Assembly (NCBI GenBank): GCA_016927095.1
Contig: JAFGNI010000646.1
Coordinates: 1 to 8,252, forward strand
Source of the DNA: Anaerolineae bacterium
GTDB taxonomy: Bacteria > Chloroflexota > Anaerolineae > B4-G1 > SLSP01
Length of the DNA: 8,252 bases
Reading direction: 5' to 3'
Position numbers and translations under genes: made by a program. Shown piece after piece: positions 1-6,405 of the stretch. Below the pieces are notes generated by a model that had not been told where the DNA came from, ran no database searches, and saw only the letters and a list, made by a program, of their open reading frames with translations. How positions within the stretch are numbered: the first letter of the stretch is position 1; every line of letters starts with the position of its first letter.

Positions 1-2345
1 GTGGTGGTCCAGGTCAGGCCGCCATCGAAGGAGCGGCGCTGGTAGAGGTTATAGTGGTCGTTGCCGACGCTGTTGGCCTTCCAGTTGGGCGCCCAGGCGT
101 AGATGGCCATGATGAAGTCGCCGTCGATGAAGCCGCGGTGGCCCTTGGCGACATCCCACGGGTTCTCCCACGACTCGTCATCCAGGTTGTCCACATCTTG
201 GTCCCAGGTGGTCACCTTGGGGAACGACACGCCGCCGTCATAGGGGAACTCCCCGCAGTCGCCGCCGTTGCAGAAAGCATAGACGCCCGAGATGTTGGTG
301 CCGGTGCTGGTGCAGTAGCCCTCCAGGTAGCGGGGATTGGAGCCGTCGGTGAACTCCCAGGTGTCGCAGCGCAGGTTCTGGTAGGCGTAGGGGTTGTAGC
401 CCTCGGGGAAACACTGTTCCACAGTCGTCGTATCATCATCCAGTTGGCAGTCAAAAGCCAGGTCCATATCTGCCACGGGGAAGCGCAGGAAGATGTCCGC
501 CGGACCGCCCTGGTTGAGGATGCCCTGCTTGACGATCAGCACCGCTGAGACGCCCCTAGACCCGATTTGGTGCGGCGCCTGCGACATATGCGAGAAGCGC
601 CGGGCGATCTCAGTATTGTAGAACTCCAGGCCTGTGACCTCATCCTCGAGCATGTCGAAGAGCTCACCTGTCAGGGGATCCTTGGCAGGCCAGTTGAGCA
701 TGCCGCCCTGCTGGACGAAGCTCGGGTTGAGCAGGTCGAAGGAATAGTACATCATGTTCTTGCCGATCTCGATAGGATCGCTGGTCTGGTTATCTGGATC
801 TTCCAGGAGGTAGCCCAGCGCTTTGGACTCCTCAGCGCCCATGATGACGATGCCGCTGTCGTACCAGGTAGTATCGGTCAGGGTTTCCGTATCACTGATG
901 TAGGCGCTGTTGTAGGGCTGCACATTGACGCGTGGGCGTGAGGCGCCCACCCGTCCACCCATGGGCCTGCCATCTTCAGCCAAGCAGAGCTCGATTGACC
1001 CGCTGTCAGTCTCCCAGGTGTAGGAATCTGCGCAGAAGGTGGAGTCGGTGGACTGTGCAAAATCGGGCAGGACGCCATCCATGTCGCCCAGCTCGGTCAA
1101 CCATGGGTTCTCATCGTCAAAGTTGACGTAGCAGTAAGCCGGGCTTTTGTCGTTGGCCATGCACTTGGCATTGTCGGTGAGCCGCATCGGCACCGCCATC
1201 GGGACCACATAGGTGGGTTGTCCGTCAAGCGTCCCGGCATCAACCTGGGCGACGAAGTCAGCAAGCGGGATCGCCTCTGTGAGGGTAGGCGTTTCCCCCT
1301 TGTCAACCACCAGGTCAAAGTGCTCCATCGAGATGAAGGAGTACCAGAGGTCAGTGTCCTGCCAAACCACGGCGCCGGACCAGCCTTCGCCGGGGCCGAG
1401 GCCGAGGCCCGGGCGCAGTCCTTTGGGATCTTCCTGCCAGGTCATCATGAAGCCCGAGTGTTCGTCACCGTTCATCTCCAACCGGTTTGCATCCCGTTCC
1501 CCGGAGGTGAGGCGTTCGGCCTCCAACCAGACGATCTCGTAGCCGGGCGTCTCGTCAGCCGTCAGCGTCGTGGGCAGCAGCTGCCCGCGCGCGGCCCAGA
1601 CGCAGGAGTAGGGGATCTCTCCGACTTCCGGGAAGCCCTGCTCGGTGTAGTCCACCGAGCCCTGTTTGCCGTTGACGCCCCAGATGTCGTGGACGTAGAG
1701 GTCGGGTAGGCCGTAGGCCTCCTGCAGGGCGACGATGTCCTCCGCCTGGAAGCGGTAGAGGGGATTACCCTCATCGCAGTAGCGGCTGATCCAGCCGACC
1801 AGAACCTTGTCATCGGCGATGGCGAAGGTCATGTTGTGGGCGTCACCCGGGAAGGGCTCACCGTTTTCTAGGTAGAAGGAGGAGAGGTGCGCAGAGTTGG
1901 AGAGGTTGGTAGCCTTCCATGTGTGCCCATCGTCCAGCGAGTAGGAGGCGTAGGCATCGTGGGAGCCGATACCCGCTCCGCCGCTCAGGATGGCGTAGGT
2001 GTCGACCTCGCCCTCCTCGTCATGCGGCAGCTCGTCGATGTAGACCGCGACGAGGGGTTTGGCGTAGCCTCGTGTCTCGGTTAGTACCTTGGTTTCGCCA
2101 TCGCCGGCGTAGTCTGTATAGTACTTCGTCGCCTCGTCTTCACCTTCGACGAGGAGCCTGCCATTGGCATTCTGCATGGGGACATAGAAATTCATCATCG
2201 CCATGTTCGCGCGCTCAGTCTCTAGGTCCGGCGTGCCCGAGACGTTCTTCACGAACGTGGCGCCGTCATCGGCCATCACGATGCCGGTGGTGAGCATCGC
2301 CACCGCCAGCGCGGCCCAAACCAGTGCTCTCAATCGCTTCGTCAT
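1..2345 (-). CDS. Large secreted Asp-box protein, likely 'choice-of-anchor O' type (C-terminus beyond left edge)
   Basis: An open frame of 781 codons runs from an ATG at 2345-2343 to the window edge without a stop, so the 3' end is missing. The start is supported by a strong ribosome site (GGGAGGT, 7 bases upstream) and by a clear signal peptide: MTKRLR, a hydrophobic stretch at about residues 8-24, and a likely cut after VMA (residue 25). The mature part is acidic and rich in Asp, Gly, Trp and Tyr. Two Asp-box motifs (SxDxGxTW) occur at residues 136-143 (SLDDGHTW) and 772-779 (SFDGGLTW). These usually sit in beta-propeller blades of sialidase-like exoproteins. Twelve cysteines are present, six of them clustered at residues 633-697, suggesting disulfides in an exported protein. 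The blocks NQGGPADIF, DGSNPRYLEGYC and WENPWDVAKGHRGFIDGDF resemble what I remember of 'choice-of-anchor O' surface proteins; this family call is from memory. No catalytic residues could be assigned. It lies 54 bp after the small receiver-like gene and may share its transcript. Confidence 0.85.
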   Translation of the reverse strand, partial: MTKRLRALVWAALAVAMLTTGIVMADDGATFVKNVSGTPDLETERANMAMMNFYVPMQNANGRLLVEGEDEATKYYTDYAGDGETKVLTETRGYAKPLVAVYIDELPHDEEGEVDTYAILSGGAGIGSHDAYASYSLDDGHTWKATNLSNSAHLSSFYLENGEPFPGDAHNMTFAIADDKVLVGWISRYCDEGNPLYRFQAEDIVALQEAYGLPDLYVHDIWGVNGKQGSVDYTEQGFPEVGEIPYSCVWAARGQLLPTTLTADETPGYEIVWLEAERLTSGERDANRLEMNGDEHSGFMMTWQEDPKGLRPGLGLGPGEGWSGAVVWQDTDLWYSFISMEHFDLVVDKGETPTLTEAIPLADFVAQVDAGTLDGQPTYVVPMAVPMRLTDNAKCMANDKSPAYCYVNFDDENPWLTELGDMDGVLPDFAQSTDSTFCADSYTWETDSGSIELCLAEDGRPMGGRVGASRPRVNVQPYNSAYISDTETLTDTTWYDSGIVIMGAEESKALGYLLEDPDNQTSDPIEIGKNMMYYSFDLLNPSFVQQGGMLNWPAKDPLTGELFDMLEDEVTGLEFYNTEIARRFSHMSQAPHQIGSRGVSAVLIVKQGILNQGGPADIFLRFPVADMDLAFDCQLDDDTTTVEQCFPEGYNPYAYQNLRCDTWEFTDGSNPRYLEGYCTSTGTNISGVYAFCNGGDCGEFPYDGGVSFPKVTTWDQDVDNLDDESWENPWDVAKGHRGFIDGDFIMAIYAWAPNWKANSVGNDHYNLYQRRSFDGGLTWTT

Positions 2346-2399
2346 CGTTCTTACCTCCCGTAGATCGTGTGGGAACTTCCGTGCCAAGGTCATATGCAG

Positions 2400-2819
2400 C
2401 TAGTCCCCGCCGTGCGGGGCGGGCTGAGATAGAAGGACCGCTTCACCCGTGGGGAGTGATAGCGGCGTGGGGCCGGCGTCCGAATGGATGTGGCTGCGGA
2501 TGATGGCCTGCAAGTCGCCCTGGCTCTGGGCCAGGTAGTGGGTGCAGGCCAGGCTGACGGCGATGTTACCGTTGATGTCGACGCCGAGGAGGGGTACACC
2601 GGCGTGTGACCTTAGGAATGGAACGATGCTGTGAAAACAGGGGGCATTGAGGTCGAAGATGATCATCGCAGGGCTGATGGCCCGGAGTCTCTCGGCTATC
2701 TCGGGGTGCGCGGAACGTAGCCGGAGCACGCTGAAGCCCTGATCCCCGGCCAGGCCGGCTTCGACGCTGTCCAGGATCAGGGAATCGCCGAAGAGCACCA
2801 CGAGGGGATCTACGCTCAT
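2400..2819 (-). CDS. Small stand-alone degenerate receiver-like protein
   Basis: This 139-residue protein starts at ATG 2819 and stops at TAG 2402-2400. It has the alternating strand/helix pattern of a response-regulator receiver: VVLFGDS at 7-13, helix 1, FSVLRL at 29-34, MIIFDLNAP at 52-60, VPLLGVDING at 75-84, and a final helix around 102-110. Asp56 sits where the phosphorylated Asp would be. The usual acidic pair at the end of strand 1 is only GD (11-12), and neither the conserved Thr/Ser after strand 4 nor the Lys after strand 5 is evident. There is no DNA-binding domain; residues 111-139 look unstructured. It is probably a pseudo-receiver that does not follow normal phosphorylation chemistry, perhaps a protein-interaction module. 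The ribosome site is weak (AGG about 10 bases upstream), so the start is less certain than the frame. The preceding terminator separates it from the kinase/regulator unit, and the large secreted-protein gene follows 54 bp downstream. The true function is unknown. Confidence 0.75.
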   Translation of the reverse strand: MSVDPLVVLFGDSLILDSVEAGLAGDQGFSVLRLRSAHPEIAERLRAISPAMIIFDLNAPCFHSIVPFLRSHAGVPLLGVDINGNIAVSLACTHYLAQSQGDLQAIIRSHIHSDAGPTPLSLPTGEAVLLSQPAPHGGD

Positions 2820-2954
2820 AATGGCGTAACCTGCCTTCGCTGTGACACACCGGTGGTTTCGGATCTACCCAGAGAAACGACTGCATTCCGGTTCTTGTTC
2901 ACACGGGTTTCTCCTTCGCTTGGTAGGGAGACATGGGCCGCTCAATCTGCCTCT

Positions 2955-2984
2955 AGGATAGCAGGAGGAGGCCCTTGTTCTCAA
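2955..2984 (-). promoter_or_regulatory. Possible sigma70-type promoter for the receiver-like gene
   Basis: On the minus strand TTGAGA (2984-2979, five of six consensus bases) is followed after 18 bp by TATCCT (2960-2955, four of six). It lies between the terminator at 3010-3040 and the ATG at 2819, where a promoter is expected. It would give a leader of about 130 nt. The -10 match is only moderate, so this is tentative. Confidence 0.35.
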
Positions 2985-3009
2985 TCGCTCATTTGTGGCC
3001 TGAGGTATG

Positions 3010-3040
3010 AAAAAAGAGTGATCTCGAAGATCACTCTTTT
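3010..3040 (-). terminator. Rho-independent terminator of the kinase/regulator unit
   Basis: A perfect 13-bp inverted repeat (3012-3024 with 3028-3040, arms AAAAGAGTGATCT and AGATCACTCTTTT) encloses a 3-base loop. Read on the minus strand the stem ends in six T residues (3015-3010), which fits intrinsic termination of transcripts from the response-regulator gene ending at 3153. On the plus strand the T run is only four bases and no plus-strand gene is present, so the minus direction is the relevant one. Confidence 0.9.
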
Positions 3041-3152
3041 GGTTAGAAGACTTAACTCGTTGTGGTTAGATACCTAGTTCTTGTACGGATTTTGACCTAA
3101 TTATTGTCCGTAGAGTCAAACCTTAGTGTCCGGCTGCCTGGCGAGAGCGGCC
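3041..3152 (-). other. 3' untranslated region with interleaved inverted repeats
   Basis: This 112-base stretch between the response-regulator stop and the terminator contains no gene and is visibly richer in A+T than its surroundings. It holds two interleaved inverted repeats. TACGGA (3084-3089) can pair with TCCGTA (3107-3112), and TTTGAC (3091-3096) with GTCAAA (3115-3120). A GC-rich pair, CCGGCT (3130-3135) with AGCCGG (3155-3160), overlaps the stop codon of the regulator gene. A 7-base direct repeat GGTTAGA occurs at 3041 and 3064. No promoter was found inside it. Confidence 0.5.
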
Positions 3153-3827
3153 TTAGCCGGTGACCGGCGCGCGTGTCCTGGGTATCAGGCCCTCGCGCCG
3201 GGCATAGAGCGCTGCTTCGTGTCGGTGGCTCACCTGGAGTTTCGCTAGGATGTTGCGAACGTGGGTCTTCACCGTGTGGATGCTGATGTGTAGGCGATCC
3301 GCGATCTCCTGATCGGTGTGGCCCTCGGCGACCAGCCCCAGGACCTCTTGCTCGCGCGGCGTGAGGGCCATCTCCGCGTCGCTCGCGGTCCGGGATTGGT
3401 GGCTGAGGCGCCGGAACTCCTCGAGCATACGTCCCCCCAAGGCCGGTGTGATGGCAGCTTGCCCCTTGACCGCTTGTCGGAGCATCTCGACGAGGTCCCA
3501 GGAGCGGATATTCTTGAGGAGATAACCCTGTGCGCCGCTCTTGATCGCCTCAAAGAGATGATCGTCCTCGTCGCGCACGGTGAGCATCACGATGGTGATC
3601 TTGGGCATGGCTTCTTTGATCCGGCGGGTGGCCTCCACGCCATCGCAACCGGGCATGCCTACGTCCATCAGGATGAGATCGGGGTCGAGTTCGCGGGACA
3701 TGACGAAGGCCTCGAGGCCGTCCCCCGCCTCGCCGACGACCTCAAAGTCGGGTTGGCCGTTGAGGATGTTGGCGAGGCCCTCGCGGAAGAGCTGGTGGTC
3801 GTCTGCCAATAGGACGCGGGTGGTCAT
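3153..3827 (-). CDS. NarL/FixJ-family response regulator with LuxR-type HTH
   Basis: A 224-residue two-component response regulator, the expected partner of the kinase encoded just upstream. The receiver domain spans about residues 3-120 and has every key residue: the acidic pair D9-D10, the phosphoacceptor D55 in LILMD, T83 in MLT and K105 in GYLLK. A linker leads to a LuxR-type helix-turn-helix at about 155-212, beginning LTPREQEVLGLVAEG, with recognition-helix sequence HISIHTVKTHVRNILAKL. Phosphorylation would promote DNA binding and control of transcription in the cytoplasm; the target genes cannot be read from this window. Its ATG (3827-3825) overlaps the kinase stop TGA in an ATGA and has a good ribosome site (AGAGGAG, 6 bases upstream), indicating translational coupling. 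Length is typical for the family, as in NarL, DegU and LiaR. The specific subfamily and the signal are unknown. Confidence 0.97.
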   Translation of the reverse strand: MTTRVLLADDHQLFREGLANILNGQPDFEVVGEAGDGLEAFVMSRELDPDLILMDVGMPGCDGVEATRRIKEAMPKITIVMLTVRDEDDHLFEAIKSGAQGYLLKNIRSWDLVEMLRQAVKGQAAITPALGGRMLEEFRRLSHQSRTASDAEMALTPREQEVLGLVAEGHTDQEIADRLHISIHTVKTHVRNILAKLQVSHRHEAALYARREGLIPRTRAPVTG

Positions 3828-6337
3828 GGTGTGCTCCTCTGGTTGTTGTCATGGGGCCGGGCACCGGGGTTGTCCCCTTGCGGTGCCACGGCGGGTGCTG
3901 TCGGTGGAGAAGCCGTTGATGAGCGAGGCCAGCGCAAGATGATTTGCGTGCCTTTCCTGGGCTGGGAGGTGACGTCAAGGGAGCCAGCCAGACGTGCGGC
4001 CCTGGCTCGCATAATGCTCAGGCCGAAGTGCCCTTCAGGAGACGATGCGGTGGCATCGGGCAGGAAGCCACAGCCGTCGTCCGCTACCGTCATCGCCAGG
4101 GTGCCATCGTAGGTAGTCAGCGAGATCACGATCTCGCCTGCCTGCGCGTGGCGTTGGGCGTTGACGATCGCCTCTTGTAGGATGCGCTCGATTTGCTGCC
4201 GTTCGTCTGGCGTGACGTAGTAGGGATCGGACATCGTGGTCCGGAAGACCAACGGTGTCTCTGCGGCGAGCCGGGAAGCGACGATGGTCTCGTCGATGAG
4301 GGACTGCAACGACTTGGGTGGCTCCGGCTTGGCCTGTAGGCTCGAGATCAGCCTGCGGAGTTCCGTGGATGTGCCATCCAGTGTCTCGCGAATGTCCTCG
4401 CCGACCGCCAGAGCCTGCGCGCTGTTGCCGTTGTCGATCTGGCCCATCATGGTATCAATCTGGTGCCCGATGTAGCTGATGGTCTGGGCGAGGCCGTCGT
4501 GCACGTCTGCTGCGATACACTGGCGCTCCTCCAGAGCAGCTGCGTTCTCCGCCTCTTGGTAGAGGCGGGCATTTTCCAGGGCGATACCGATCTGCTGTCC
4601 GATCGCTGTTAGCATGCTGAGGTCGCGGAAAGGGCCGTGACCGTTGCCACGCGTTAAGAGGCTCATCGCGCCGAGTGCCCGTCCCTTGACGGTAAGTGGG
4701 ATACCGATCATCTCTTCCGACGATGGGGCTGATTGTGTTTGATCATCGTCGTTGCTCCGGCGCGAGATGGCCTGGACGGCAGGGGCCATCGTTTCCACCG
4801 CGGCCTTGGCCACCTCGAGGCACTGAGACGGCAAGGCTTGCGCCTCGCATCCATGCGCCAGGTGGAGCTCGAGTTCCAAGGCCGATTTGGCACCGCTGCA
4901 CAGGAAGATGCAGCCCGCATCAACGTCTAGGGCGCTCAGGACCGTCTTAAGGGCTGTGGAAAGCAGCACATCAAGCTCGAGCGATTGGCTGACCGTGGCT
5001 GCGATGGCGTTCTGCGTTGCCAGCTCGGCGTTCTGGCGGATGATCTCCAACTCGGCCTGCTTCCGCTCGCTGATGTCCTGGAAGACCACCACCGCGCCCG
5101 TCAGCTTACCCCCTTCGAAGATGGGGGTGCTGATGTAGCGCGCCGGGAAAGCCGTGCCATCCTTGCGCCAGAAGATCTGGTCGTCACCCTCCGTGACCAT
5201 GCCCGTCTTGTAGCCGGTGTGCAGCGGGCATGCGGACTCCGGGTAGGGTGTGCCGTCGGCATAGGAGTGGTGCCAGGTAGCGTGGCTGGGCTTGCCGATG
5301 AGTTCAGAGAGCTTGTAGCCCAGCATGTCGGCAGCTGCACGGTTGACGAAGGTGTGTCTGCCCTCGAGATCCACACCGAAGATGCCTTCACCTGCGGATT
5401 CCAGGATCAAGGCATGGTGGCGGCTGAGCCGTGCGAGCGCAGTCTCGGCCTTCTCACGCTCGACGATTTCCTGAGTGAGCCTCCGGTTGGTGAGGGTCAG
5501 CTCCCGCGTCCGCACCGAGACAAGCCCCTCCAGATTCTCGCGATAGGTCTGCAGTTCGGCGTCAACCCGCCGCTTTTCCAACGACTGCTCCCGGAGGTAG
5601 ACAAAGCCTAGTAGAGGCATCGCAAGGATGTGAAATGTGTTGCCGATTGGGCACGCGTAGGTGGCATAGGCCTTGTTTGTTGCGATGTTGAGGATCATGA
5701 TGGCTTCACTGATCAGGAAGCAGAGCATCGCAAGGACGACGGTGTTGCGCAGCCAACCCCGCGCCTGCCAGAGGATGACGATCGCACCGCAAATCAACAG
5801 GACGCTGCCAGTGTGAAAGAGCCAGGCAGGCCAGGTCTCGTGAAAGGTGACGCCGGGATGCGTGATGAGATATTGCGTCCACCAGCGGGTTGTCACGGCA
5901 TAGCTGATGATTGCCGCGACGACAACGACGCCTATGTACCGCACAGCCAGCCTGCGGTTCTGCAGGAGGTAGCCGATGAAGGAGCCCGCGATCACGCCCA
6001 CTGCCAGCATCGCTAGAGCGTGTTCGAGGGGTTCTGCCTTCAGGAAGGTCGCGCTGTCGGGCCCGCCGCCGTGCATCAGCCGGCTGGAGACGTGGAGGAA
6101 CATCAGGGACTCTCGCAGAAAGCCCAGGCCAAAACCGAGGAGCAACCAGCGCTCCCTGCGGCTGTGGGTCTCCCTCTGGCGACTCCATGCGATGAGGAAG
6201 AGCCCTGCGAGGCAGACAGCCGGCACGCCAAAGCGCATCAGGTTGTTCTCAACCAGGCCTGGTCCACCTGCGAACTGCTGTAGCACCAGGTAGACGTAGT
6301 CCAGAAAGCCGCTCAGTTCGGGACCCGGGTCGTGCAC
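3824..6337 (-). CDS. Seven-TM sensor histidine kinase (PAS-GAF-HisKA_3-HATPase)
   Basis: This 837-residue membrane kinase should autophosphorylate on His and pass the phosphate to D55 of the neighbouring regulator. Seven hydrophobic segments lie at about residues 37-51, 64-81, 105-125, 132-150, 171-190, 198-219 and 231-248. Basic loops (52-63, 127-133, 192-197, 250-257) fit the positive-inside rule, with the N-terminus outside and the catalytic part in the cytoplasm. Then follow a coiled coil (about 250-305), a PAS domain (about 307-427, ending VVFQDISERKQAE), a GAF domain (about 445-592) and a HisKA_3 dimerisation helix. The phosphoacceptor is H613 in DVHDGLAQ. The ATPase domain has the N box QEAIVNAQRH (N726), the G1 box VADDGCGF (D753, D754) and GHFGLS (769-774), so it looks active. 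A Pro/Ala-rich tail (about 804-837) ends in the overlap with the regulator gene. The start is GTG at 6337-6335, with AAGGA 8 bases upstream. The ligand or stimulus of the membrane domain is unknown. Confidence 0.96.
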   Translation of the reverse strand: MHDPGPELSGFLDYVYLVLQQFAGGPGLVENNLMRFGVPAVCLAGLFLIAWSRQRETHSRRERWLLLGFGLGFLRESLMFLHVSSRLMHGGGPDSATFLKAEPLEHALAMLAVGVIAGSFIGYLLQNRRLAVRYIGVVVVAAIISYAVTTRWWTQYLITHPGVTFHETWPAWLFHTGSVLLICGAIVILWQARGWLRNTVVLAMLCFLISEAIMILNIATNKAYATYACPIGNTFHILAMPLLGFVYLREQSLEKRRVDAELQTYRENLEGLVSVRTRELTLTNRRLTQEIVEREKAETALARLSRHHALILESAGEGIFGVDLEGRHTFVNRAAADMLGYKLSELIGKPSHATWHHSYADGTPYPESACPLHTGYKTGMVTEGDDQIFWRKDGTAFPARYISTPIFEGGKLTGAVVVFQDISERKQAELEIIRQNAELATQNAIAATVSQSLELDVLLSTALKTVLSALDVDAGCIFLCSGAKSALELELHLAHGCEAQALPSQCLEVAKAAVETMAPAVQAISRRSNDDDQTQSAPSSEEMIGIPLTVKGRALGAMSLLTRGNGHGPFRDLSMLTAIGQQIGIALENARLYQEAENAAALEERQCIAADVHDGLAQTISYIGHQIDTMMGQIDNGNSAQALAVGEDIRETLDGTSTELRRLISSLQAKPEPPKSLQSLIDETIVASRLAAETPLVFRTTMSDPYYVTPDERQQIERILQEAIVNAQRHAQAGEIVISLTTYDGTLAMTVADDGCGFLPDATASSPEGHFGLSIMRARAARLAGSLDVTSQPRKGTQIILRWPRSSTASPPTAPAVAPQGDNPGARPHDNNQRSTP

Positions 6338-6405
6338 GCTTTACGTCCTTAATGGGTACATCACTGTTATCTTGCCTCGAAGAGCCTTGCTGCCATGTTC
6401 AGATC
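6338..6405 (-). other. Short gap between propeller gene and kinase gene
   Basis: This 68-base gap holds the ribosome site AAGGA for the kinase. I see no convincing terminator hairpin followed by T residues and no good promoter; the best -10-like string (GATAAC) lacks a matching -35. Read-through from the propeller gene into the kinase/regulator genes is therefore plausible. Confidence 0.45.

Noticed and set aside
1218..1709. Plus-strand open frame of about 160 codons
   Set aside because: It lies wholly opposite the large secreted-protein gene, whose frame is continuous over 781 codons with a signal peptide and recognisable motifs. The plus-strand frame shows no domain and is a shadow of biased codon use. 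The same applies to 54-548.
2566..2886. Minus-strand frame of 106 codons overlapping the receiver-like gene
   Set aside because: Arg/Pro-rich translation without domain character; the overlapping 2819-2400 frame has a clear alternating strand/helix pattern.
3156..3168. 13-base palindrome GCCGGTGACCGGC
   Set aside because: It encodes the last residues (PVTG) of the response regulator. The central spacer is too short for a stable RNA hairpin over its whole length, and there is no independent sign of an operator.
3318..3812. Plus-strand open frame opposite the response regulator
   Set aside because: Antisense shadow; the minus strand encodes a complete receiver plus LuxR HTH with all key residues.
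4985..5611. Plus-strand open frame of 208 codons
   Set aside because: Antisense to the kinase PAS and coiled-coil region. It carries no recognisable motif, while the opposite strand has a full kinase.
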